Source of the DNA: Sorghum bicolor
Taxonomy: Eukaryota > Streptophyta > Magnoliopsida > Poales > Poaceae
Assembly: GCF_000003195.3 (NCBI RefSeq)
Contig: NC_012870.2
Location: forward strand, 52,720,049-52,784,048
DNA length: 64,000 nt
Reading direction: 5' to 3'
The translations under genes and the position numbers were made by a program. The notes beneath the pieces are model-generated. The model was not told the DNA's origin. It saw nothing but the letters and a program-made list of their open reading frames with translations, and did not search any database. The number at the start of each line of letters is the position of its first letter. The stretch's first letter is position 1. This document shows positions 44,708 through 56,099 of this stretch, one piece after another.

Positions 44708-47700
44708 TCATTCTGTGCACAATAAGTCTACGTTCTTCTTGCTGTCCTGCGCCAACATTTTCTCTAGTGCAGGTGTCATCTGATCATCTGTATGTGGAGA
44801 TTTCATCAGTGGTAGCTTCTCCTTTCCTCCCCATTCCGCCATTCTCTCTTCTGTCAGCGCAGCCTGCAATAGTTACACCCAGTTTCATACATAATTTTTC
44901 AAAACACACATTCACCAGCTATAAATTTTTTTAACAGGGTTTCCTCAAAAAGAAATTTTTAACAGGGAGTAAATGTAGTACCTGTTTATCCCAGTTTGTT
45001 GTGAAGATAACTGCAAGAAGTATAGCCATTTGGAGAAATGTGCCTGTCAACATGCCCATCCATATGCCCTACAAAGTTGAATATTCCAAAAAGAAATGAA
45101 TATAAACATTGCTTCAGCTGATCAAACAGTATTGTGGTTGATTCTGAAATAGATACTTATTTTTAACTGAATGTTAGTTTACCATTGTGCCATGTTTTAG
45201 CTTGATGCCGAACAAGATACCCATTGGAATGCCCACTAAGTAGAAGCAACCGATGTTTATGAATGCCACAGACACTTGCCACCCTGCTCCCACTGCGACG
45301 CCTGAAAAAAAACAGACTTTCATATATGTTTTCATAATATGCGTACATCAATTTGCAGGGAGCCTTGTCTAATTTAGAGCAAAAACGAAATAAAATTTAT
45401 TTGACACCCTGCCATGCATGTGAAGCGGTACTACCTGATAGTACAGGACAGATGCTAATCATCCATACGGTCAGAGCGAGAAGAAGCCCCAATTTGGAAG
45501 CTCCATGTATCACCTCCTCGCTGTCGCTGAAAAGCTTTGGCAAGCTTGTCCTCCAAATGAGGACGACACCCATGAAGATTGATCCCATAAAGATGGACGT
45601 TGATACTGCCACAAGCACTGCAAACCTTGTCTCCATGGGCCTCTTTGCACCCAGCTCGTTGGACACCCGAATGCTGGAGAGAGTCCATAACATGTTTGTT
45701 ATTCCAATAGTGTAGCATGTCAAAAATGTATTTGAACGTAATAATATCAAATGTGGCATATATTAATTGTATCTATTCTTGCATACCCGATTGCTGTGCT
45801 GAATCCCATTGCAACCAGTATTGCCATGAACTCGTAGTTGAGGCTACAGGTTTTAATTTTGTCACCAATACGTTGAAATCAATTTATAAATTATTTGATA
45901 TAAGCCATCATTGGTATCTCCAACAGATTTATGATGTATAATTGAAAAAAAAATTAAACACTCACCAGACAGACATGATATCGAGTTGAAATTTGGCATG
46001 TTTGAGGAGACCCACGAGAATTAGAAGTGTTGTGTTGTACCAAAACTCCAAGCTATGTAATGTATACACATCAGACAGTAATGGTTGATTATAGTAATAG
46101 AGCAAAACATGACAAAGGAACCATTTCCAACGGAGCACAAAAGACAAACAAGAAAAAATGTAAAATCTAGAAAGATGTGCCGGTGATGACCACAATTACT
46201 ATTACTACATAAACAATTTTCAGAGGCGCCAGTTTTTCCAGAGGCAGTTCCACTAAGAACCCCATCAAGGGAGCCTCAGCTATATTTTTTTCTGAATCCA
46301 AATTGATTCCCGGCATATATTAATAATAAGCAGAGATTGGACAAGCACAAACTGCCCAACATATCCTTTAGGTGGCAAAAGGCCACCTTAGGTTTGAAGA
46401 AAATAAAAAACAAGTGGCGAAAATAAATTTTAAGCATGTCCTATAAGCTGATAGGATGTCCACACATAATTAAGCACAAACTGTCCACACATAATTAACA
46501 CTAATGTAATGAATAAATCAGACTCATAGGTAAGGATGAAAACGGAACGGAAATATCCCGAACCGAACCGAACCGCTTATATTGGATCCGATCGAATTCG
46601 TATTTTCTTGTCCAACTTTACCGTTTTCGCTTTCGTATTCTAGATGTTTCGTATTTCAAATGTAAAAGTAGAAAACGGTTTAGACATTTTTCGACCGTTT
46701 TCTACATTTCTACTTTTAATTTAAAATATTTCGAATTCAAAATTTGGTTTAAACCGAATTTAGTCAACTGCACGGTCACACAGCCTAATTACAGACTACT
46801 CACCATGCATCTACGTTCTTTCTACTGGTGGCTAGTTGTATTCCTGCTAGGTATTAATTGCTTGTTCTTATTTATGTGTCGGCTATTGTATTAAATAGCT
46901 AAGACCAAGGATCATGTACTTTTTAATTATTATATGCACTTAAACTTGATCGTGTATATACTTAGTTATGCACTTGGTACTACATATCGGTATTTCGTAT
47001 TGAGTTTTCGTATATCGACCGTGTTCGACATAAATCCGCTCGAATTGGTTCGTTTTCGAAATTCTTGAATTTCGTAAGTTCGTGTTCGTTTTCGTGTCCG
47101 ACTTTACCGTTTTTGTTTTTGTTTTCGTATTTCAAATGTAAAAGTAGAAAACAATTTAGGAGTTTTTCGACCGTTTCCGACCGTTTTCATCCTTACTCAT
47201 AGGGGGGTTGATAGGAAATAAAAAACAAATTTCACTTAGCAAGCTTAGGACTAAAATCCTTGATATGTGTGGTGTCATCCTTTTTTGGAAGAAAGGTGAT
47301 GAAGGCTGTGTTGAGCAATGTTTTCTAATCGTCCGAATAATCGCGATTAATCGGATGATCGGTACTTAGCACTCGATTAGGGCCTCTGATTCGATGAGAG
47401 CAATCAGAAACCTGATCGTCCGATTAATTGTCGATTAATCACGATTAATCGTCCGGTCAGGCCTCTTGGCCGATCAAAGCTAAATTGGCAGATGAGCTGC
47501 TTTTGGCCTAGGCTATATTTATTTGGGCCAAGCCCATTAGGGTTTCTCTTATATACCTCACCCCCACTCTCTCCTCAGTCCTCACTCCCAACTCCAGCCT
47601 TCAGCTGCTGAGCTTGCTGCTCGTGCATCTGCTGAGCTGTTGAGCCTCCTCCCTCCCTACCAGTTCCAATCCAAGCAGCCCGCTGGTGCTTGCTGCTTCC

Positions 47701-50407
47701 TCCTCCCTCTTCCCTACTGCAACTGCAAGTCTGCAACTATATACATATATGATATATAGTCCTGCTATATGCTGGACGATTATATGGACGATTAGTTCGA
47801 TCAAAGGTCGATTAATCGTCCTGATCGGTACCAGACCAATTAGAAATGTTAAGCCAATCAGCAAACATTGGTGTTGAGGGGCCCAAAATTTCTGAACTTT
47901 CTGCTCCAAATAGCTAATATAGCCACCATAATATCCTCCGCTATAACCTGCCAGCAAGCTTGATAAAATCTTCTAGCAATCATCTTGGGAGTTGGAATCT
48001 CCATTTTGATAAAGAAGTCACAAGTTTTGGTTTCATCAAGAATGAATAAGAGCCTTGTGTCTACAAGAAGGCTAGTGGGAGCACACTTGTTTATTCTAGT
48101 CTTATATGTAGATGACATATTATTGGCTGAAAACGATATTCCTATTCTAGACGTTGTCAAGTCTTTTTTAAGAAATTGTTTCTCTATGAAATATACTGGA
48201 GAAGCAACTTGTGTTTTGGGCATTAAGATCTATAGATGGGTCGAAAAGGCTATTTGTATTAAGCCACATTATGTACATTGACAGGGTATTGAAACAGCTC
48301 AACACACAGGATTCCAAAGAAAGGTTTCTTGCCAATGTTACATGACATTATTCAGTGTCCTTTGACACATTGTGAGCGGAAAAGAATAGTGTGATTTCGT
48401 ACGCCACCATGGTTGGATCCATAATGTATGCCATGCTTATTCTCTAAGTGTTACGAGCAGCTCCCAATCTAAACCCAGTGAGGCTCGCTAGGTGGCAATA
48501 AAGAATATCCTAAAATACTTGAGAAGAACTCAGGTTATGTTCCTAATTTAAGGAGGTGAGGAAGAGATTGTCGCACTGATGCTAGCTTCCAAACCGGTGA
48601 AGATGACATTAGACCACAATCTGGTTATATGTTTTGCCTCAATGGAGGAGTGATAAGCTGGAAAGCTCCAAGCAAGAGACATTGTTGGTTGATTGTATGA
48701 CAGAGGTCGAGTATATCACACTTTCCGAAGCTGTAAAGGAGGTTGTTTGGACCAGGAAGTTTTTTCTGAGTTGGGTGTTTGTTCCTAGTGTGTTTTCAGT
48801 CATTGCCATTTATATATGAACCTAATGGGTCATACACTTAAGGTGTTGGGACAGTTACATGAGTGTGATTGACTATAGTACAATTGAGAGATTGTTGGTG
48901 ACATGCTTAAGAGACAATCATACCTGTTATGGACTGGACTCATATGTAGGCCAAAACAGGATACTGATTGGTTAGAGTCCTAATGGGCCTTTAGGATAGA
49001 GGCTCATTACCGGGGTTAATATAAATTAGGGACGGGCGCTAGGGGATGCACACAATTTGCCTCTCACCTAGCACTGCCGCTGCCTTCTCGCTCCTGGTCA
49101 TGCATTCGGTGCTAGAATACCGGCACCAAGCATTCCATACCCACGTGTGGATATTATAGAGATGCTGCTATTGTTGCTACAATAGTGATTAGTGATGAAC
49201 CAAGCATGATGAGCAAGGCGGCTGAACATGCTGCTGCTGGGTCACGAGGATGTATGCCTACTTCCATTATATTGACGCGCACGATGTTAGGCTGGGCTGT
49301 TCCAACTCTTGTTCTGTAGCACTATGCTGTGCGGTAAGTGGTAACAATCTATGATCTTTTACTAGCATGCTGTATTGGTTTGACACAGTAGAATTTTTTG
49401 TGTGTGTGCTATATGTTCCCATTAAGTTTAGATGCACTTTTGAAAATCGATTTACATAGTCCATTACAAAATGTGACAGAAGCTGGACAATTTATAGAGA
49501 TACTTAGATAAAAATAGATTATGATTGTCTCATGAAGTAGTGCACATGGATCGACGGGGAAGTACTAACCAGATCATGACGGCCGATCCGAGCGACAGCT
49601 TGACGAAAGCACCAATGTTGTTGAATGCACACATAGTGAACCCCTTCCATGTGTCAGGGAAGCGGCCCCCAATCATGTACGCGAATTGCGCCGCGACAAT
49701 AAGCCACTGCGAGATGTCCCCGGCGACAGCCGCCCCGGGCAGGCCATACCCGAGCTGCCTCACGGCAATGTATGTGAGCACAGTGTGCACGGCGAGGGCC
49801 ACACCAGAGATGGCCGCCAAGGTCCAGACCCTGCTCTGTCCCCGGAAGAACATGAGGAGCGGGATGTCCATGGCGTTCGCAAACAGTCTTGGGATCGCCC
49901 ACCTGGCATACTGCCCGGCGGCACGTGACACATCGACTGGCTGGTGGAGGAAGAACTGTAGGATCGGCGTGGCAAAGATGTACACTGGCGCAAGAGCCAG
50001 TGCAGTGGTGCCGCAGATGATCAACGACTGCTGCGTGTAGGTGCCCAGCCGGTCCAGCTGCCCGGCGCCAACAGCCTGCCCGATCAGTGTGTTCAATGCG
50101 CTGCCCATGCCAAACTACATGAATATGTTGCAGATTAGCATGCAAGAGGGAATCAATAGGGAACAGAATGCAATTCCATCAACGACAGCAGAGAACTCAC
50201 CAGGAGTCCATAGGCAGAGGTATCCAAGATGTTCTCCGCGACGGTGACCGCTGCGAGTTCCACATCTCCGAGGTGGCCAACAAAGGCGGTGGTGACAAAT
50301 CCGATGGAGAACTGAAACACCTCTGCGAGGAGCACGGGAAAGGTAAGGCGCCACAGCAGCCTTGATTCCTCCCAGCTCTGGCTCACAAGCCTCTTCATGA
50401 TAAGCAT
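44708..50407 (-). CDS. MATE family transporter (DETOXIFICATION type), eight exons
   Basis: Membrane antiporter that exports toxins, flavonoids or organic acids in exchange for H+ or Na+. Exons on the minus strand: 50407-50201, 50114-49570, 46052-45966, 45843-45787, 45673-45435, 45301-45183, 45068-44982 and 44863-44708. All introns are GT...AG and phases match throughout, giving 1497 nt and 498 residues, normal for the family (12 membrane helices). Key stretches: WRLTFPVLLAEVFQFSIGFV (helix 1), FVGHLGDVELAAVTVA, FGMGSALNTLIGQAVGAGQL, GLPGAAVAGDISQWL, then EFMAILVAMGFSTAIGIRVS, RVSNELGAKRP and GWQVSVAFINIGCFYLVGIP. An in-frame TGA seven codons upstream makes 50407 the first ATG. Intron 2 is 3.5 kb and filled with transposons. 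The tail ends KKNVDLLCTE. The substrate cannot be told from sequence. It appears intact. Confidence 0.93.
46531..47195. mobile_element. hAT-type MITE, TAAGGATGAAAA family, copy 2, in MATE intron 2
   Basis: Perfect 8-bp duplication CTCATAGG (46523-46530 and 47196-47203). Ends TAAGGATGAAAACGG and CCGTTTTCATCCTTA. Internal copies of CGACCGTTTTC occur near both ends. It shares its ends with 37608-37985. Confidence 0.87.
47316..47870. mobile_element. hAT-type element with gene-like filler, in MATE intron 2
   Basis: Perfect 8-bp duplication GTGTTGAG (47308-47315 and 47871-47878). Ends CAATGTTTTC and GCAAACATTG. Both arms have CGATTAATCG-type motifs. The centre (47500-47740) is unlike the arms: a TTATATACC TATA-like box is followed by a pyrimidine-rich CT stretch, resembling a promoter and 5' UTR picked up from elsewhere. 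Confidence 0.85.
47880..49200 (+). mobile_element. copia retrotransposon relic, in MATE intron 2
   Basis: The plus strand encodes (in shifting frames) SWNLHFDKEV, then LVLYVDDILLAENDIPIL at 48093-48147 (RT YVDD box), and farther on VEYITLSEAVKEVVWTRKF at 48708-48765 (copia RNase H). Frameshifts and stops are frequent. A TGTTGGGACAG at 48845 after the coding relic may be the start of a 3' LTR; its far end is not clear. It lies opposite to the MATE gene. Confidence 0.78.
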
Positions 50408-50467
50408 CTGATTTGATTTTTTTTCTCATCCTGAAGCTCAATCATGCTTGGACTCGATGTAACGGGC

Positions 50468-50468
50468 A

Positions 50469-50511
<43 letters not shown>

Positions 50512-50576
50512 ACTATACTATAAATCTATCTATCTATATCTATATATTTATATCTATCTATCTGCCTATATCTATA
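50468..50576. repeat. TATC/GATA microsatellite upstream of the MATE start
   Basis: About ten perfect TATC units (50469-50511) followed by an imperfect TATC/TATATC tract to 50576. It lies 60-170 bp before the MATE ATG, in its 5' UTR or core promoter. Confidence 0.9.
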
Positions 50577-53140
50577 ACAAGCATTGACTTACGCCGCTAC
50601 ACGAGCCCATGCCGCCCGTCGCCGACGTTTCTCGCCTGTCTGGCGCGGCCCGCTCGAACTCGTCTACATCCCCCTTCTCCGATGCCTCCTACTCCTCACG
50701 CAGCAAAGAGCTAGTGACCCTCTCCGTCCCTCCTCCACCAACGATGGGGGCAAATCCCATGCATCCCATGGCTGTCTCCGAGATCTCACGGCAGCATGAG
50801 GCAGGCCCACGGTGGGGAGCGGCGCTAAATCACACGTGGCAGGTCCCTCAGGCAAGATCCTTCCTCTGGTGAAGAGAGGCCATGGTGGGGAGCGGCGCTA
50901 AAATAATTCAACTCTAATGGGATCAGATGTTTTTTTGAAACATTTTGAAATTGAACAAGCAGTATCCCAATTTTATTTTGGCAGATGATTATATGTGCTG
51001 GCAGCAATGAGAACAATAGCGAGGGGTGGCAACTTCAAATGTGATATTGATGAGATCTAATAACAAATAGTGTTACAACATACATAGTGCAATCTGAACA
51101 ATTATAGATTGGGAACCATAACAGAAGCAATTTAACTTCCAATAGATTTTTCAGTGGCTTCATAATTTGAAACACAAACTTGGTTTCAAAAGCATGCATA
51201 CCTTTTCAAATTTAAACAAAGCAGAAGGATTGGAACTACAGTCCAATATCTATTGATAACCTAAGCAGAAATGGACCCTATTTATATGCAATGATATTGC
51301 TTTGCATTAGAGGTTCACTCTAGTTGAAACATGTGTTGATTCACAAAGGTGCAGACAATTATTTTGGATAGGTGGCTAGTTAATTTTGCCTACATAAAAC
51401 ATTTCAAGTAACACATGCCATTTCTTCGGAGAACACATGAATGCAAGATACAAGAAGCACTTGGAACCAAACAAATTGGAGAAGAACCTTCCCAGATTAA
51501 ACACAGTAGGTTAGCGTACAACAGAAGGGGGATTAGGGATGTGCATGGACAAAATTCGTCTTGCTATATTAAAGTGGCATATTGCTTTCCTGTTTGCCTC
51601 ACTCAACTGGGCGCTGCTGATTGATCTACTGGCATAATTATCTTGATGTCTGTGGAGATTGGAGGGAAGCAAAGTAGTGTTAATTTCTACAGGGATCCGC
51701 AAAGGGATTGAAGGCTCAAGCGCCCATCAAAAATCGTGATCGCTTACCGGTGCAGTGGAGAACTAGAGCTCCATCCACCAGACTCCAGACAACACAGAAG
51801 GGGATCTCAAATTTATTCATCTTCTTCCATGGGGTTTGAGCCTTATCCTTGTATCTCAAATGCATTCATCTTCTTCCACCAGGGGTTGTCACATGCTCAC
51901 CTGGTGCACGAACAGACGTGGAGGAGGAGGGGAGGATACCAGACATCGTACGCGCCGGCCACCGTCTTGCGGTAGGGACGGTCCAGTGCGGGCGGCCGAG
52001 GGCGGCGGCGGACACCTTCACGCCAGCACTGAGGTCACAGGTGTCGTCCCGTGGGGACAAGTGAGGTGGGCGGGCGTTGCCGGAGGCAGTCGCGAGCGTC
52101 GCGAGGAGGAGCTGAGCCAAGGCTGCAAGGTGGTGGATAAGGGCGTGGCGGTGCAGGGGTGGCGCGGCGGGTGCGGGAGGCGAGCGCTGCGAGGGGGCGC
52201 AGGGAAGTCGGCGGGGAAATTGGAGAGGCACGCCGAATCTTGATTGCTCGTGAGGCCATCCACAAAATTTTCGACACCGTAATATTTTCATTTATATTTA
52301 ATATAATTATTATCTAATTATAGACTAATTAAGTTTAAATAATTCGTTTTATACAGATAAATTATACAATTAATTATTTTCTTAATTTATATTTAATACT
52401 TCATAAATGTATCGCAATATTCAATATGACAGAGAGTCTTGAAGGAGAGAGATGAAGAGAAATAACATTTCAAATGGATTAGAGATAATTTCCTGCGAGC
52501 CATTATAAAAGATGATTTTTTTCTTAGCGAAAAAATTCATCTTCCTTCTCAATTATAGTTTAGTTTTTTCGATCCCTGTATGCCACTACTGTCAACTTCT
52601 ATGGTAACGGCAACTCATAGAAATTCGAAATACCCCTTTTGCTCCTCTTACAAATGGCCCCCATGTGTCATCTTCTTCATCCATTCCTCTTGCATTGCAA
52701 ATGGGCTGCTCGACTACGCCGCCCATCACTACCACGCTAGCCTAGCAGTAGCGGTAGTGCCCCATGCTCTCGTGTGAGACGAGGGTAGTGCCTGCACATG
52801 CCTGGAGGTTCTCGACGACGAGGGCAGGCGCCCCGCGACAAGCAAGTGGCAGAACTCACCTCGAGCCGTGCCATGGCAGCCTATAGTGCGACCTCGGTGG
52901 CCACAGCGGCTGCACCTCGTCAGGGGCTAGGCCGGCGACCAGCCACGCGCGCGCTGGCGGCCACCACCTGTTAACAAAGCTAGAAGATAAAGAAGAAGAT
53001 GACATGTGCGGCTCACCCATAAAAAAGGCAAAAGGGACATTTCACGCTCCTGTTGGCTGTTGTTTTGACAGCAGTGGCATATGAGGCTAAACAAATACCA
53101 GACTGATGGTTGAAAGGAAAGATAAACTTTTTAGTGACTA
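50577..53140. other. MATE 5' flank and unassigned GC-rich and AT-rich blocks
   Basis: A 19-base direct repeat GGTGGGGAGCGGCGCTAAA occurs at 50811-50829 and 50884-50902. 51890-52240 is GC-rich with overlapping open frames on both strands (none matches a family I know). 52270-52450 is AT-rich. 52780-52980 is again GC-rich. No gene can be supported. Confidence 0.4.
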
Positions 53141-53142
53141 AC

Positions 53143-53225
53143 GCCCTGTTTAGATTTGAGTTTTTTTGGCCCAAAGACAGAAATTTTTGTGGAATTGGGG
53201 CATGGGAACTAAACGGGGCCAAAAA
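53143..53225. repeat. short foldback fragment (CCCTGTTTAG ... CTAAACGGGG)
   Basis: Inverted motifs GCCCTGTTTAG and CTAAACGGGGC bound a roughly 75-bp stretch, like remnants of a common grass MITE with GGCC(T/C)TGTTTAG ends. No target duplication was seen. Confidence 0.35.
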
Positions 53226-53447
53226 AATTTTGGGCTAAAATTTTGGCCTGCAGGGCCTGCTACTGTGCACGCACTCTCAAAGAAAAGCCCACCAATCCGC
53301 CTTTATCCCCCGATCCGCCACTGCCCCCCTCGCATCGGCCTCTCGCACCTCTCCTCCCCCGCCACCAAACCCTAGCCGCGCTCCGTTTCCACCGCCGAAA
53401 CCACGACGCCGCCGTAACAGAAAGCTGCCGAAACCACCCCACCGCCG

Positions 53448-54086
53448 TTGGAGAAACCACCCCGCCGCCGAATCCATTTCTCCCTCAAATCCCCCACCAC
53501 CGTCGCCGAAGCCTCACTCCGTGCATCCATGGACGACGCACATGGAGACTATTTCAACGGCGGGCACTACGCCGACGAGGAAGTCTTCGGCATCGATGAT
53601 GCCGCCATGAACGACGGCCCCAAAGATCTGCCTCGCACCGACTTCATCGGCGCCGGTAGTAGCAGCTGCATCAACCCTTGGTTGGTGTCGCTGGATCTCA
53701 ACTACGACTCGGACTGGAGTCAGATGGGTTTAGGTCAGCCCGTTCCCCCTCGATCCGCCTCCCGTTCCTTGAGTTTCAATCCTCCTCACCGCGTTGATAC
53801 TTCTATCCTCAATCTCCGCGTCTTTCAATCTTCATCGTCCCGGATGGCCTGGATCCCTGGCGGACCTGGGGGCACCGTTTCCTCTCCGGGCAGGTACGGC
53901 TACTATGGATCTCCACCGTCGCTGAGGATGCCCTTTGTTCTCGGTGGATCCGGTGGCCGTGGGCCCTCTGGTGGATCGGGGAGCGCTCGCATGGGCCGTC
54001 ATCCCCGTCCCCGCGCTGCAAGGCCAGTCAGTGAAGACGTTCCTGACCAGCAGCAGTACGTCCCCGACATGGATGGCTTCCATTAA
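53448..54086 (+). CDS. hypothetical Gly/Pro/Ser-rich protein, possibly TE-derived ORF1
   Basis: An open frame of 212 residues; an internal ATG at 53529 in better context (ATCCATGG) gives 185 residues starting MDDAHGDYF. The first part is acidic (ADEEVFGIDDAAMND), followed by LVSLDLNYDSDWSQMGLGQP, then a low-complexity Gly/Ser/Pro region (GGSGGRGPSGGSGSARMG) and a tail VSEDVPDQQQYVPDMDGFH. No catalytic motif, signal peptide or membrane segment. The style resembles N-terminal parts of ORF1 proteins next to Harbinger-type elements, and a TE-like foldback lies just upstream, but this is inference. Codon use is GC-rich like grass genes. A GTACGT donor at 54058 could lead into a lost exon. Confidence 0.4.
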   Translation: MEKPPRRRIHFSLKSPTTVAEASLRASMDDAHGDYFNGGHYADEEVFGIDDAAMNDGPKDLPRTDFIGAGSSSCINPWLVSLDLNYDSDWSQMGLGQPVPPRSASRSLSFNPPHRVDTSILNLRVFQSSSSRMAWIPGGPGGTVSSPGRYGYYGSPPSLRMPFVLGGSGGRGPSGGSGSARMGRHPRPRAARPVSEDVPDQQQYVPDMDGFH

Positions 54087-54203
54087 CCGATAAGTTTCTT
54101 TTTCTACCATGCTTTGTTCTTTGTTCTTGGCTTCCGTCCCCGGTATGCTTTTTGTACCATAATTTGTGCATTATCTATGCTATGCTTCTATTGCAAACTA
54201 GGG

Positions 54204-54335
54204 TAGTTCTCTATTCTATCATGCACCCCTAAGTAGGTCTCTATTGTATCATGCAACCTAAGTACTTCTCTGTTCTACCATGCACCCTAAGTAGTTCTCT
54301 GTTCTATCATGCACCCTAAGTAGTTCTCTGGTCTA
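54204..54335. repeat. 29-30 bp tandem repeat (about 4.5 units)
   Basis: The unit begins TAGTTCTCTATTCTATCATG and ends CACCCTAAG. Four units and a partial fifth lie in a row with few changes, ending exactly at the LTR boundary at 54338. Confidence 0.85.
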
Positions 54336-54337
54336 GG

Positions 54338-55898
54338 TATTGAAACACAAGGCGAAAGGATCAAGATGCCCAAGAGGGGGGGTGAATTGGGCTTCTCTAA
54401 AAATTTAAGCAACCTATAAGCTCCAATTCAACCCCTTGTGCCTAGTGTGTCTAGAGAGCTACCGGATAAAAGTTTTGCAACCTAGTTCCAATCCTATTCT
54501 AGCATGGCAATTCTAAGAATGTAAAAACACAAAGTAATTGCACAAAGTAAAGGAGTAGTGGAAGAAAGTGCTCAATGATGTTTTACCGAGGTATCGGAGA
54601 GTCGCCACTCTCCAATAGTCCTCTTTGGAGCACCCGCGCAAGGGTCTTGCTCCCCCTTGGTCCGCGTAAGGACCAAGTGCTCTCTACGGGCTAATTCTTC
54701 GACACTTCGTTGCGGTGAATCGCCCAAAACCACTCACAAGCTTGACACGAGCCACCCACAAGAACTCCGAGCGGTCTTCGTGCCTCCAATCACCACCGAA
54801 CCGTCTAGGTGATGGCGATCCCCAAGAGTAACAAGCAAAGAACTCTCACTTGACCCAAACAAGGCACTAGAGAGTGGTGGATGCACACTTGACTCTTGGA
54901 ATTCAACTAGAGAAGGATTCTCACAAGAAATCTCTCAAATCTCAATCCTCTCTAGGCTCTTGCTACTCTCTTGCTCCACAACAAGTTTCTCAGATGTTCA
55001 AATGGGCAAAAGAGCTCTCATGGACGAGGTGGAGGAGTATAAATACACCCCACGAAGTCCAAGGGTCGGCCAACCGTTTTCCACTGAAAACAGGGTCATC
55101 AGACGCTGTTGATGTTGCACCGGACGCTATGCACCGAGCGTCCGGTGACACCTCAACGGCTAACTGTACTGACTCTGACAGGTCACCGGACGCTACTTCC
55201 CAGCGTCTGGTGGCACCGTCCGGTGCTCTGGGGAGTTTTACAACCTCCCTGAGTTTAAGACCGGACGCTACCCGGTGCGTCCGGTGCTAGCGTCCGGTGC
55301 TCGGGGAAGGTTTACAACCTCCCTGGGTATGGGACCGGACGCTACCCGGTGAGTCTGGTGCTAGCGTTCGGTGCCTAACCCTAGGCACCAAACCCTCCAA
55401 CGGCTAAGGGACCTCACCGAACGCACTCACAGAGCGTCCGGTGCAGCGTCTGGTGCCTACTTAGGCACCCTAACCTCGTCGAAACGCGACCGTTCCAAAA
55501 CGAAGTTGGTTCCTCTCGATCTAAGGACTATCTCTGAGCTGCCTAGTGCTAGGTTTACCAAGTGTGCACCACACCTAAACCTAAAGCCTTGCCTAAGTCA
55601 AGCTACTAGATCAAAGCCCCTCTTAATAGTACGGTCAAAGGAAAACAAAGTCCTAAACTACTTTAAGTGCCCTTCTTCACCATATGGCACTTAGACCTAG
55701 TCTAGTCTTGACGATGTCCATCCATCCTTTGAAAACCGAAACGATTTCCACTATTAAGTAGGCATGTACGTCCCTGTTCATCGAGTATCTATTACCATGA
55801 CCTCACTAATGACTTTGCCTCTGCAAAACACACGTTAGTCACAGTAATCAACATTGTTATTAATCACCAAAATCATTAGGGGCCTAGATGCTCTTTCA
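54338..55898 (-). repeat. 3' LTR of a SIRE-like copia element
   Basis: On the minus strand it starts TGAAAGAGCATCTAGGCCCC at 55898 and ends ...GTTTCAATA at 54338 (CA degraded). It is preceded by a polypurine tract. The first third holds an array of ACCGGACGC/GCGTCCGGT motifs (55100-55460), followed on the minus strand by a TATA-like TATTTATA at 55035-55043, the usual layout of an LTR promoter. The other LTR is not seen in the window. Confidence 0.65.
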
Positions 55899-55912
55899 AT
55901 CTCCGCCTTTTT
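55899..55912 (-). other. polypurine tract of the SIRE-like element
   Basis: The minus strand reads AAAAAGGCGGAGAT directly before the LTR start TGAAAGAGC, close to the AAAGGGGGAGA tracts of SIRE-lineage copia elements. Confidence 0.6.
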
Positions 55913-56099
55913 GGTGATTGATGACAATAACCTCGAATATGAAAGGAAATGAGGTTTTCAAATGACTTGGTTTCTATAAGCATGAGTCAATAAGAACAAA
56001 AAGGGATTAGGAATGCTTATATCAACCAAGTCTATCATCCTGCATCCAAATATGTGAGATGTATACAACAGGATATAAACACAAATCGCTCATAGTACA

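Noticed and set aside
49654..50145. 163-codon alternative frame over MATE exon 2
   Set aside because: Overlaps the exon with correct splice phase and family motifs; Cys/His-rich content is a by-product of the frame.
51836..52291. Overlapping open frames on both strands in GC-rich DNA (peroxidase-like wording on the minus strand)
   Set aside because: A short RPHWTVP string reminded me of class III peroxidases, but neighbouring motifs (distal and proximal His regions) are absent.
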